This document shows positions 16,568 to 24,903 of a DNA stretch of 64,000 nucleotides, piece after piece; the first letter of the stretch is position 1; each line of letters starts with the position of its first letter. The notes under the pieces are model-generated. The model saw only the letters and a program-made list of their open reading frames with translations, had not been told where the DNA came from and did not search any database. The position numbers and the translations under genes were made by a program. The stretch spans positions 950,326 through 1,014,325 of the forward strand of contig JAQVVH010000001.1 of the NCBI GenBank assembly GCA_028699065.1, given 5' to 3'. The DNA comes from Gallionella sp. (GTDB lineage: Bacteria > Pseudomonadota > Gammaproteobacteria > Burkholderiales > Gallionellaceae).

Positions 16568-17790
16568 CGCGGCCCATTCAGTGAAAGCGCCAGTTTGATC
16601 TGCAAATTGTTCGCAGTATTCGCGTTATTTGACGTCACCAGAAAACCGGCAGCCCGAAGCTGCTCCTGAATTCCCGAAATTGCCATTTTTTCCGGCGCAC
16701 TTATTTCCAGATCAATCCTGCCAGAGTCATAGTTCAGCGCCAGTGTTCGCACACCGGATTTGCCCAGAATCGCAGCAATGCTGTCGAGCATGGGAATGAA
16801 ATCCGCGGTGTCCGGCAAACCGGCCTTGTGCCGGGAAAGGCTTAATTGCCGCTGCATTTGCATAGTGGGATTCACCAGCGAAGCTTGATTTCCTATGGCA
16901 TTACGGAAGGTTTGTTCGATCTCCGACTTGAGGGAATGTCGCTCTACGGCCAGTTTGGCCCAATAAATATTAGCTCCGAGAATTTCAATTGAAAGCGTCA
17001 GCGCCAGAATCATGGCGAGAGGTCGCAATTTTGGCAGCCAATCAAAAAAACGGACCGGTGGCGCGAATTCTCCCCAAAGTAGGTTGGGCGCACTGGCGGG
17101 AATATCGGCATTGCGCCAATCCCAAGGTTCGCCATTTAACAGCGGAACAGAAACATCCCAATGAAATTTTCCCGAAAGGTCGTCCGTTGTACGCAACTGA
17201 ATTGCTTTCGGGACAGTGGCAGCCTGTGAAAGTGTTAATGCCAGCATGACGGGAGGCTGGCCGGAATCGTCACTGTCCACAGCAAAGCTAGTCCATGCCG
17301 ATGTTTTTAGAAAACCCTGCTGGCCATTCCATACTAAAACCCACTGGTCTGAAGCGCATTCCGGTAACAGCGACTCGGGGACTATTTTTCGCAAATTGAT
17401 ATGGGCTGCGGTGCACGCATTCACCAATCGCCGCAACCACGCCTTATCTACAACCGCTACACCAACGCGTTCTTTTTCAGTGGATGGCGAGGGAACAACA
17501 TGGACGGATTCCGGATCAGCCAGCAAATATTCTTCCACGAGAAACGGCAGAGCGTTGCGCCACTGGCGCGGTTTGCCGGGCGGTCTGGGGATGTGTGTTG
17601 CCAGCACATGCTCGGCTGCGATTATGGTTAAACAGTTTTTGGCTTTAGGCATTTGAGCCAGTGATGAGGCGCCCGAATCCAGAATTTCTCCGGTGTCGCT
17701 GCACAAGGCCCAAGGACACAGCGAAGTTTCGTCATGCCAGGAAGAGATATAAATCCGCAAATAGCTCAAAATGTGCCGCCGCTTTCCCAA
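16564..17790 (-). CDS. gspL: type II secretion system protein L
   Basis: A 408-residue bitopic protein: an actin-like cytoplasmic domain (about 1-250, including RQWRNALPFLVEEYLL and VAVVDKAWL), one membrane helix near 262-280 (LAMILALTLSIEILGANIYW), then a periplasmic ferredoxin-like domain with SGRIDLEISAPEKM. GspL recruits the ATPase GspE to the membrane. The start is uncertain: a TTG at 17790 has AAGG upstream, and a second TTG at 17766 would give MSYLRIYIS, closer to family N-termini. It overlaps gspM by 4 bp and starts 34 bp after gspK. Confidence 0.9.
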   Translation of the reverse strand: MGKRRHILSYLRIYISSWHDETSLCPWALCSDTGEILDSGASSLAQMPKAKNCLTIIAAEHVLATHIPRPPGKPRQWRNALPFLVEEYLLADPESVHVVPSPSTEKERVGVAVVDKAWLRRLVNACTAAHINLRKIVPESLLPECASDQWVLVWNGQQGFLKTSAWTSFAVDSDDSGQPPVMLALTLSQAATVPKAIQLRTTDDLSGKFHWDVSVPLLNGEPWDWRNADIPASAPNLLWGEFAPPVRFFDWLPKLRPLAMILALTLSIEILGANIYWAKLAVERHSLKSEIEQTFRNAIGNQASLVNPTMQMQRQLSLSRHKAGLPDTADFIPMLDSIAAILGKSGVRTLALNYDSGRIDLEISAPEKMAISGIQEQLRAAGFLVTSNNANTANNLQIKLALSLNGPR

Positions 17791-17824
17791 ACCGTGGACG
17801 CCTTAAGTTTCGATTGTTGCACGT

Positions 17825-18742
17825 TTACCGGAGTGTTTGCCATATCACCATCGGCCAAACTCCGGCTCGTTGTAACAAAGCCTGGGTCGTCATCTGCGCG
17901 GTTCCAATTTTTGCGCGGCCTGTGACCATGAAAAATTGGCTTTCTACCCCAAAATCCTCCGGCAATACTTGGTTGAGCCCACGGGGCAAGCGATTTTTAA
18001 AATCGTCCAGATCCTTGAACGGCTTGCCTCGGCGCTGATAAGCCAACTGGCGCGCATCACTTAGGGACAAATCAGGAAGCATCGCAGCCAGAACCTCGGG
18101 CGGCGCAAAATTGACATTGATGGGCGCAACCACTGGTAGCACACTGATATAAGGTTTTAACCGGGCAATGATTTTTTCGTTAAACCCGCGCACAAGTATC
18201 AACTCCCCGATTTCGGCCAGCGGACGGTTTGCCGTGCGATAGGGCTGTGGCAAGGAAAGATAAAAGATGTCCTCTGCGCCGCCGGCATAGCGCACTTCGC
18301 TGTCGCTATCGATCCAGTCAGTCACCGCATTCGCAAGATCTACCGGCAAACCAAGCAAACCGAGCAGATGTTGAAAAGTGGCCAAATCCTTGGTGCTGAC
18401 AACCCCGTTGCGCACCAGCCGGTTTAAATTAAAGCGCCCCTGCTGATCTTCGATTAAGCCAGACACCTCACCATCGTCAACAGGCAAGGCAGGTAATTTT
18501 GCGGCCCACATTTCGCCCGCATGATCTGTTGTGCTGACTCGCGCATCATCCGCCAGAATCGCGCGTGCCCAATCTATACCGGCGATGCCGAATTGCCGGG
18601 CCTGCGTGCGGTCAAAGTGGCTTTCAATCTGCCGTTGCCAGAGACTTTGCTGGCGTGCGATATAAGTGGCCAGCAAGGTTGCGAGCGCAACGATCAGCAT
18701 CACCATAATGATTGCAGCGCCTTTTTCCTGAACCGGCTTCAT
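17825..18742 (-). CDS. gspK: type II secretion minor pseudopilin GspK
   Basis: A 305-residue minor pseudopilin. The prepilin cleavage site is Gly before AAIIMVMLIVALATLLAT (KG^AAIIMVML), lacking the Glu5 of other pilins, as is characteristic of GspK. The alpha domain follows, with DQQGRFNLNRL near residue 100 and WIDSDSEVRYAGGAEDIFYLS, typical calcium-binding GspK stretches. GspK caps the pseudopilus tip with GspI and GspJ. Its ATG overlaps the gspJ stop by 1 bp (TAATG). No prepilin peptidase gene is in the window, so one elsewhere must process it. Confidence 0.93.
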   Translation of the reverse strand: MKPVQEKGAAIIMVMLIVALATLLATYIARQQSLWQRQIESHFDRTQARQFGIAGIDWARAILADDARVSTTDHAGEMWAAKLPALPVDDGEVSGLIEDQQGRFNLNRLVRNGVVSTKDLATFQHLLGLLGLPVDLANAVTDWIDSDSEVRYAGGAEDIFYLSLPQPYRTANRPLAEIGELILVRGFNEKIIARLKPYISVLPVVAPINVNFAPPEVLAAMLPDLSLSDARQLAYQRRGKPFKDLDDFKNRLPRGLNQVLPEDFGVESQFFMVTGRAKIGTAQMTTQALLQRAGVWPMVIWQTLR

Positions 18743-19389
18743 TACAGCGCAAACACCCGTACGATCTTTTTGTTATCAACCAGCACCAGCGTCACCTCCA
18801 ACGCTCTCGGCAGTCCCTCCTGAGTCTGCGAAGGCGGCCACTGGTTGAGCCAGTTGCGGTTGGCATCCATATGGCGCAGGGAAAATGATTTGACGCCTTC
18901 GATGAGCGGATAGCGGAACGGCCGCACACGCTCTCCCGCATCAGGGGTGGGCCAGCGCAGCATAACGATGGCATTATTCTCAAACCGGTAGGCAATACGC
19001 TGCGGCGCGAGCAGCGTTGTACTGTCACCTTCAATCCCGGCGCGGGTGAAGGTCAGCTCGGCATCGTCTTCGGTGGAAACCACGGTATGGCCGATCCATT
19101 CAGGCTGGGTAAGGCCCTCGGCATTGCGCGCGCGGCGCGGAATAGCCTGGGAAATATTCTGCTCCATCTGCGCAAAGAAAATTTCTAGGTGCTGCCACAA
19201 GCGGGTTTCGGCGCTTACCCGGTCTCGCGCTTCAATAACGGCGTTCAACCCCCGGAACCCTGCGACCGATAGCAGGGCGAGTATGAGCAGCGCTACCAAG
19301 AGCTCGATAAGCGTAAAACCGGCGCAAGATGAGGGCTTTGATCCTGCAAGTCCGTTGCGGATATCTGGGTCGCGCCAAGAGCAAATCAT
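18742..19389 (-). CDS. gspJ: type II secretion minor pseudopilin GspJ
   Basis: A 215-residue minor pseudopilin with an unusually long leader before the cleavage site (CAG^FTLIELLVALLILALLS; Glu5 present). The globular part contains RVSAETRLWQHLEIFFAQMEQNISQAIPR and ends with VTLVLVDNKKIVRVFAL. The ATG at 19389 makes a 4-bp overlap with the gspI stop and is preferred to the ATG at 19401. It acts in the tip complex with GspI and GspK. Confidence 0.92.
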   Translation of the reverse strand: MICSWRDPDIRNGLAGSKPSSCAGFTLIELLVALLILALLSVAGFRGLNAVIEARDRVSAETRLWQHLEIFFAQMEQNISQAIPRRARNAEGLTQPEWIGHTVVSTEDDAELTFTRAGIEGDSTTLLAPQRIAYRFENNAIVMLRWPTPDAGERVRPFRYPLIEGVKSFSLRHMDANRNWLNQWPPSQTQEGLPRALEVTLVLVDNKKIVRVFAL

Positions 19390-19784
19390 CGTGGAATCCA
19401 CCGGCGAAATTGCACCAGAAACCCGCTGAGCTGTCTCAACTCGTGATGAGGTTCATCACCCGTTGAAACGCGAATATCAATGCGCCGGAAAGCAGGATTG
19501 GGCGTTGAGCTGATTTTTTCCTCCCAGTGCAGGGGAATGCCTGCTTGGGTGTCATCCCCCTCCTGCAAGCCTTCCGGCAGCCAGTCACCGCGCGCCGTAT
19601 GCAGCGCCAGCCGATTCTGCGCCACCCAGTCTGCCGCCAGACGCAGGCGCAGCGCATCAACATGGGCGGTGCTGGCGCCTGTGGCGCGCAGCGTTGCACC
19701 CAGCGCAATCGCAAGAATCGCCAGCGCCACCAGCGTCTCCAGCAGGGTAAACCCAGATTGCTTTCGTTTGTGACGCAAATTCAC
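19386..19784 (-). CDS. gspI: type II secretion minor pseudopilin GspI
   Basis: A 132-residue minor pseudopilin with a short basic leader and cleavage site QSG^FTLLETLVALAILAIALGA (Glu5 present), then a small globular domain with the AADWVAQNRLAL stretch typical of GspI. The start is GTG at 19784, overlapping the gspH stop by 4 bp. It nucleates the pseudopilus tip together with GspJ and GspK. Confidence 0.93.
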   Translation of the reverse strand: MNLRHKRKQSGFTLLETLVALAILAIALGATLRATGASTAHVDALRLRLAADWVAQNRLALHTARGDWLPEGLQEGDDTQAGIPLHWEEKISSTPNPAFRRIDIRVSTGDEPHHELRQLSGFLVQFRRWIPR

Positions 19785-20275
19785 GGGACACTCCCGAGCG
19801 CGGGTGTTTGGGATACCGTAACCGCCCCGGTGCTATTGCCTGCTAGATAAAGGCTGCCTACCTGATTACCCAGTTCAATCTGAAATCGCAACGGCAACCC
19901 GCGCGCGCCAAAGGCCAGCAAATCCTCGGCCGGCAGCGCCTGGTTCTCGACCATCACCTGTTGCACCGCAATGTTGTCCGGCAAATCGCGCGGGCGGTAC
20001 GGGCTGCTGTCTTCAATAATCTTCCACTCGTTGTACTCATCCCGAGCCAAAAAGGCATAGCGCGAACCCTGCCCGCGCCATGCCAGATCATGGCCGCTGA
20101 CCAGGGATTCCTGATGGGCATTTTCCAGCAGCAAGGCCAGCCGCACGGCTTCCTGCCGCAAGGTGGCGCGGGCATCCGGCATCAGTTGCACCGACGCCAT
20201 GCCCAGCACAATCCCCACGATGACCAGCACCACCAGTAACTCGATGAGGGTGAAACCGCGCGGGGAAGTCAACAC
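19781..20275 (-). CDS. gspH: type II secretion pseudopilin GspH
   Basis: A 164-residue pseudopilin with the leader MLTSPRG^FTLIELLVVLVIVGIVLGM (Glu5 present) and a GspH/FimT-type C-terminal domain containing LRQEAVRLALLLENAHQESLVSG. The start is GTG at 20275, or possibly TTG three bases on. It lies 27 bp downstream of gspG in the same transcription unit. Confidence 0.92.
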   Translation of the reverse strand: MLTSPRGFTLIELLVVLVIVGIVLGMASVQLMPDARATLRQEAVRLALLLENAHQESLVSGHDLAWRGQGSRYAFLARDEYNEWKIIEDSSPYRPRDLPDNIAVQQVMVENQALPAEDLLAFGARGLPLRFQIELGNQVGSLYLAGNSTGAVTVSQTPALGSVP

Positions 20276-20302
20276 GCCCTCCGATTCGCGGGTAACTGAG
20301 GC

Positions 20303-20752
20303 TTACAAATCCCAAGAGCCGATATCGGCGTTATTGTCCTCGCCCCCCGGCTCCCCATCCGCGCCGTAGCTCATGATGTCCACATCGCCATGCGTGCCGG
20401 GTTGCAGATACTGGTAGGCAGACCCCCAAGGGTCCTTGGGCAACTTTTCCAGATAGCCATTGCCATGCCAGTTGGGCGGAACCGGCGCGAGGGCCGGCTT
20501 GCTGATTAGCGACTGCAGGCCCTGCTCCGTGGTGGGATAGCGCAGGTTGTCTAGCTTATAGAGTTTGAGCGCCTGTGAGATCGCGCCAATATCCTGCTTG
20601 GCGGCCATAATGCGCGCCTCATCGGGGCGGCTCATCACCTTGGGCACTATCAATGCGGCCAGCACGCCTAAAATTACGATGACTACCATGATTTCGATCA
20701 GGGTGAAGCCTTGGTTGAAACGGGTAAGTGGTTTCATATCAATCTGATTCAT
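20303..20752 (-). CDS. gspG: type II secretion major pseudopilin GspG
   Basis: A 149-residue major pseudopilin that forms the periplasmic piston. Leader then NQG^[19 protein letters not shown] with Glu5; the pilin body has [18 protein letters not shown] and ends in the calcium-binding [19 protein letters not shown], all hallmarks of GspG. The ATG at 20752 is chosen; a second possible start (MKPL) lies five codons in. First gene of the minus-strand gsp arm, separated from the FGE gene by 200 bp with a hairpin. Confidence 0.95.
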   Translation of the reverse strand: MNQIDMKPLTRFNQGFTLIEIMVVIVILGVLAALIVPKVMSRPDEARIMAAKQDIGAISQALKLYKLDNLRYPTTEQGLQSLISKPALAPVPPNWHGNGYLEKLPKDPWGSAYQYLQPGTHGDVDIMSYGADGEPGGEDNNADIGSWDL

Positions 20753-20898
20753 AGAGGTCTCTTGGTCGGTGTTATCGAAAATATTAACTGATCTGCCAGT
20801 ATCCAATACTAACCGGAATAGTGGGCCAGCACACAGGCTTGCCAATAGAGGTGGCACAGCTAAGTGGACGCATTGCGGTTAATGCCTACGCTGCTTTT

Positions 20899-20926
20899 GG
20901 CAGTGCCGGATTAATCTGGCACTGCC
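20899..20926. terminator. perfect inverted repeat between FGE and gspG
   Basis: GGCAGTGCC (20899-20907) and GGCACTGCC (20918-20926) form a perfect 9-bp stem. The 10-base loop GGATTAATCT is itself partly self-complementary. It lies 27 bp beyond the FGE stop on the minus strand. No real U-tract follows on that strand, so it may be a weak or Rho-assisted terminator or a processing hairpin that separates sulfatase-FGE expression from gspG. Confidence 0.5.
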
Positions 20927-20952
20927 ATTTAAAGCGGCAATAAAAAGACGTG

Positions 20953-22053
20953 CTACAAATCCTTAACCAGTCGAAATCCGATGTGCGACATGGGGCTGAA
21001 AGGGTCTGTTCCGCGCCGCGCACTGGGCCGATACGAGCGGCAGTAATTTTCATTGCATAAGAACGAACCGCCGCGTATGACTCTTTTAGGCGCGTTGGCT
21101 GGTGTAGAGAAATCAGCCGAGTCGAATGAATCGTTAGGCCCTTGCGGATTGTCGATTAGGTTATTGCCATGTGTTTTTGCTTGAATCGCGAAGTAATCCT
21201 GGCGATACCAGTCGGATACCCACTGCCATGCATTACCGGTCATATCAAACAAACCATAGCCATTCTGGGGAAAGCTGGCTACAGGACTGGTTCCGACCGT
21301 AACTCCGGGGCTAACCACGGGAAAGGGGCTTTCTTTCAGGTCCCACATTTTGGCCTGTGGTTTGCCATTTCTTTCCAACTGATCACCCCAGGCATAGGTG
21401 GCCTGAGTAAGCCCTCCGCGAGCGGCAAACTCCCACTCCGCCTCGGTGGGTAGACGCTTGCCGGCCCATTTAGCATAAGCCATTACATCTTCGTAACTGA
21501 CCTGGACGACCGGATGATTGCCTTTGCCTTCTATGCTGCTGCTTGGCCCGGTGGGATGCCGCCAGTTTGCGCCGGGTACATAAGCCCACCACTGGGAATA
21601 GTCATCCAGAAGTACCACCTCGCTGCTACCGGTAAACACCATTGCACCTGCAACCAGCGCCGATTCGGGCGGCTTGGGTGTGCCTGGTGGAAGCTGTACC
21701 CGTATAGTTTCCCAGTCAGGCTTCTGTTCCGCCGTTGTAAGATAACCGGTCTCGTTTACAAACTTGGCAAACTGATCGTTGGTGACATGGGTTATATCCA
21801 TCCAGAAGCCCGAAACACGCACTCGATGGACGGGACGCTCGTTAAGCCGCGATTGCTTGCTATCGCTCCCCATCAGGAATTCCCCGCCGGGGATCAGGAC
21901 CATCCCTGATGGAGCATTCGCGCCATTACTCGGGACGACCTTTACTTCGTTGACGATTTGCTTATCCGACTGTTTCGAGTAAATCAGATAAGCGCCAATG
22001 GCAATCACCAAGCCGACAGTGACCCCAACAATATAACGGCGTCCGAATTTCAT
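20953..22053 (-). CDS. formylglycine-generating enzyme family protein, membrane-anchored
   Basis: A 366-residue SUMF1/FGE-fold protein. It has PSGMVLIPGGEFLMGS, ERPVHRVRVSGFWMD, LPTEAEWEFAARGG, DMTGNAWQWVSDWY and RVIRGGSFLC. Both copper-binding active-site cysteines are present (Cys333 and Cys338 in LCNENYCRSYRPSARRG), so it should be a true FGE, which oxidises a sulfatase Cys to formylglycine. Many FGE-like domains lack this pair. An N-terminal basic stretch and hydrophobic helix (about 8-26) predict an inner-membrane anchor with the catalytic domain in the periplasm, unusual for bacterial FGE. It begins right after the sulfatase stop (TAAATG), so the two are co-translated. Confidence 0.9.
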   Translation of the reverse strand: MKFGRRYIVGVTVGLVIAIGAYLIYSKQSDKQIVNEVKVVPSNGANAPSGMVLIPGGEFLMGSDSKQSRLNERPVHRVRVSGFWMDITHVTNDQFAKFVNETGYLTTAEQKPDWETIRVQLPPGTPKPPESALVAGAMVFTGSSEVVLLDDYSQWWAYVPGANWRHPTGPSSSIEGKGNHPVVQVSYEDVMAYAKWAGKRLPTEAEWEFAARGGLTQATYAWGDQLERNGKPQAKMWDLKESPFPVVSPGVTVGTSPVASFPQNGYGLFDMTGNAWQWVSDWYRQDYFAIQAKTHGNNLIDNPQGPNDSFDSADFSTPANAPKRVIRGGSFLCNENYCRSYRPSARRGTDPFSPMSHIGFRLVKDL

Positions 22054-24192
22054 TTAGTAAGTCGCCGTGGCTGTGGCACAAGCCCCCTGATTGTTGGTGA
22101 TCGTTTGAGAATCCACGTTGTCCGTTAAACCGTCAAAATTGAAATCATAAACACTCGATGTAAGCCAATTAGCGATGATGCTCAGCCAATTGGCATTATC
22201 TTGAGCATCAACGACACCATCCATATTTCCGTCACCGGGACACGACGGCTGCGAAGCCAGAATGGAATTCAACTGCACCATGAGGCCATCATAAACCGTC
22301 TGCAAAGTGGGTGATAAGGGCTGAAGCAGCAGGTTGACATCGACATTATCCAGCTTGGGGGTGGGCGTGGCTTGATCCACCTGATAAAACTCATTGGTCA
22401 CCACGGCTGAACAAGTATCTGCGACGGAGTCGTATGTTTGAACCGTATTCTGCACCAGCTTGTAATTGTCGTTTCTGACAGCCGTCGAGATTTCAGGATT
22501 GATAATTATCTGAGGTTGTGCGGCCTTGAACAGGGCTTGATTCACCTGACAGCAACTTTGGTAGCCCGTCGGCGCATTGATGACAGAACCATCGGTTGCC
22601 CCGGCCCCCCACCAAACCCCGTTGTTATCCTCGCAAACGCTTTTTGAAATAGGGATTTGTGTACATGAATTCTGAGAAATAACGCAAGGGCCATTACGCC
22701 CGCCATTGGCCTGCGTGTTGTAACCGCCCATGGCAAAGTTAACCTTGCGGATACTCTGTTGCGCGGCATTGGTCAAATAAGGCAGCAACGGTGCGGAATC
22801 GAGGGTGCGCGGAACGGCTGCCTTGACATTGATTCCGGCAATCTCGCCAAACAACTGGAACACATCGACCATATTCACCATATGATTCACTTCGCGATTA
22901 GGCTGATTAACCAGTGGGCCGGCCACGATTAATGGATCCCAAACGCCCGTTTGATACGCGGTTCCTTTGGCACGTTGCGCATTGAATGGCAGCTTTACTG
23001 AATTACCCAGCGTTCCGTTATCGCCTACGATCACGATCATGGTATTGCTTGCCGCAGGATCATAAGCAAGTGTTCCGTCAGGATTGCGTGTAGCAAGCCC
23101 TGTTTCAACCAAGATCCGACCAAATTCCGAATCCAATGCCTCCGTCATCTGATTTTGCAAGACCCGTTGAGCGATTATGTTTTTGCAATCCAGATCATCG
23201 CTTCCTGCACCGCTTAGCGGAGTCAGGTTACCCGGAGCTTGTTGCACCGGGGTATGCGGGGCACTGAAACTTACTGTTGCCATCCATGGTTTTGTGGCGG
23301 ATCGACTATTGATCCAACTAATTGCGGCATCGGCTTCGAGCTTGGTTCTGTAACCGCGACTTCGACTATCGGTGAGCGGAACTGCCGTTACTGTAGTTCC
23401 GGAATTAATTACAAGGGGCGAAACATAGTAGGCATTTTGTTGATTGAAATTCAGTCCGACAGGAGGAACGGCTTGACATCCCCCGTTTGGAACAAAAATG
23501 CCGCCGCTTGCAAGGCACTGTTTGCCCGGAACATTGTTCGAGGCAATCACGCCTGCAATCACACTGCACGTACCATTCGACTTGTAACACGCGCCCGTAT
23601 CGGCCCCGCCTTTAAACGCGCTGGGGACGAATCCGCATGAATACGTACCGATAGGCGCAATTCCGCCCGCCGTAGAATCAATGGAAGCAGGCAACCCGCC
23701 TATCCAGCCATAAAAATAATCCCAACCCAACACACCGGGGGTGCCATTACCCGCAGAATTATTCTCCGGCCCGCCCAAGTGAAACTTCCCGAACATGCCA
23801 CTTTCATAATTGGCCTGTTTCAGCAACTTGGGTGTCGTCATTTCGTAGGGGGAAAGTTGCGAATTGGCAAGATCGTTGGGGCCAATTGCCTGATAAATAT
23901 TGGTGCGGAAAGGATAGCGTCCAACAAACATGGACGCCCGACCGGGAGAGCACTCGGGCATAGACCAGGTATTACGAAAACGCACGCCGGATGCGGCAAT
24001 CTTGTTGATGTTGGGCATGTCAGGTGGCGTTGCGCCGCCATAACCAAACGCCGCCATTTGATCAATGCCCACATCGTCCATGACTACAAAAAGAATGTTG
24101 GGCGGTCTAGCTGAGCCCCCACCCCCGCCACACGAAAGCAAGAGAAAGCTGGCAAATAAAACCAGAGTCGACCTGATTAACTTGGTGTTCAT
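22054..24192 (-). CDS. type I sulfatase lipoprotein with dockerin-like tail
   Basis: A 712-residue sulfatase. Lipobox FLLLSC puts the lipid-bearing Cys at 21. The core shows NILFVVMDDVG with the metal-binding Asp pair, and the maturation motif CSPGR at Cys81, which the adjacent FGE should convert to formylglycine. FSAPHTPVQQ supplies an active-site His, and IVIVGDNGTLG the second Asp-Asn metal pair. Two cysteine-rich inserts (about 180-245 and 515-565) suggest disulfides outside the cytoplasm. The last 62 residues hold two dockerin-like calcium loops, DGNMDGVVDAQD and DFNFDGLTDNVD. The natural sulfate ester is unknown. It lies in the middle of the T2SS locus, so it may be a secreted substrate. 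Confidence 0.92.
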   Translation of the reverse strand: MNTKLIRSTLVLFASFLLLSCGGGGGSARPPNILFVVMDDVGIDQMAAFGYGGATPPDMPNINKIAASGVRFRNTWSMPECSPGRASMFVGRYPFRTNIYQAIGPNDLANSQLSPYEMTTPKLLKQANYESGMFGKFHLGGPENNSAGNGTPGVLGWDYFYGWIGGLPASIDSTAGGIAPIGTYSCGFVPSAFKGGADTGACYKSNGTCSVIAGVIASNNVPGKQCLASGGIFVPNGGCQAVPPVGLNFNQQNAYYVSPLVINSGTTVTAVPLTDSRSRGYRTKLEADAAISWINSRSATKPWMATVSFSAPHTPVQQAPGNLTPLSGAGSDDLDCKNIIAQRVLQNQMTEALDSEFGRILVETGLATRNPDGTLAYDPAASNTMIVIVGDNGTLGNSVKLPFNAQRAKGTAYQTGVWDPLIVAGPLVNQPNREVNHMVNMVDVFQLFGEIAGINVKAAVPRTLDSAPLLPYLTNAAQQSIRKVNFAMGGYNTQANGGRNGPCVISQNSCTQIPISKSVCEDNNGVWWGAGATDGSVINAPTGYQSCCQVNQALFKAAQPQIIINPEISTAVRNDNYKLVQNTVQTYDSVADTCSAVVTNEFYQVDQATPTPKLDNVDVNLLLQPLSPTLQTVYDGLMVQLNSILASQPSCPGDGNMDGVVDAQDNANWLSIIANWLTSSVYDFNFDGLTDNVDSQTITNNQGACATATATY

Positions 24193-24223
24193 TGTGTAGG
24201 CACTATTTTAGTTAGAAAAACCG

Positions 24224-24259
24224 GGAGATTCATAAAAGCTTGGAGATTCATAAAAGCTT
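24224..24259. repeat. 18-bp perfect tandem duplication
   Basis: GGAGATTCATAAAAGCTT occurs twice back to back (24224-24241 and 24242-24259). It lies 32 bp upstream of the sulfatase start, at or just upstream of a plausible -35 region, so it could alter promoter strength or duplicate a binding site. Confidence 0.9.
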
Positions 24260-24487
24260 TATGTATTTTTAATCTAAAGGAGGGTGCTAGTTTAGTCGGA
24301 ACCGACAAGCAGAAAGCAAATCGGCAACGTAGCTCTAACATTCACTTGCTATTCTGCAATCGGATGGTACAGCCTTCAACCGAACATCACAAGGACGCTT
24401 TTCTGTTTACAGAACAGTTCGTTGAAAAACTGATACGTCCCCTGTTTCGTAGGCATCTGATATGGTGTTTATGGAGCTGCAGGGACG

Positions 24488-24728
24488 ATGAGCAACAAGC
24501 GATACACGGACGAGTTCAAGCAGGTAACGGAGCGAGTTGGGGGCGGGAGCTTGCGCTGGATGCCTGGCTGATGGCGATCTGGCGCAGGCGTCCCACGGGG
24601 CAGGTCGTGATCCACTCCGATCAGGCGTGCAGTATGGTCGCGACGACTGGCGGTGATTCCGCGCTGCCCATGGCTTGGAGGTCATTATGAGCCGGCGCGG
24701 CAACTGTTGGGCCAATTCGGTGGCGTAA
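24488..24728 (+). pseudogene. eroded IS3-family transposase remnant
   Basis: An ATG at 24488 opens MSNKRYTDEFKQVTERV, the classical OrfA N-terminus of IS3-family elements with an internal deletion, and stops after about 27 codons. In another frame, LDAWLMAIWRRRPTGQVVIHSDQ matches the DDE catalytic part of OrfB around its second Asp. After a further frameshift, GVQYGRDDWR, a stop, then AHGLEVIMSRRGNCWANSVA follow, ending in a stop where a functional OrfB continues to its catalytic Glu. So both orfs are deleted and frameshifted to about 240 bp. Terminal inverted repeats were not recognised. Confidence 0.85.
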
Positions 24729-24903
24729 GTCTGGTAGAGTTCGAAGTGGCTGCCTCAAATCGGCAGCGTTAAGTCTCTAGAGAAACTCGCGAGAACAAAA
24801 CCGCGTAATTTTTTCGGGTATCATTCCGGCGGTTTTAAATAAAAAATTAGAGTTTTCATTCATGCCCGCATCGAAAAAATGACTGTGGCCACGGGCAACG
24901 TGT

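Larger units (their letters stand above)
24193..24903. other. 711-bp intergenic region between divergent T2SS arms
   Basis: No intact gene is seen. The stretch contains a TAAAAT box about 25 bp upstream of the sulfatase (minus strand), an 18-bp tandem duplication (24224-24259), an eroded IS3-family transposase (24488-24728), and an AT-rich segment (24800-24870) that probably bears the gspC promoter. Confidence 0.6.

Noticed and set aside
24346-24690. 114-codon plus-strand frame in the T2SS intergenic region
   Set aside because: It mixes non-coding sequence with part of the IS3 OrfB remnant, so it is a relic and not a gene.
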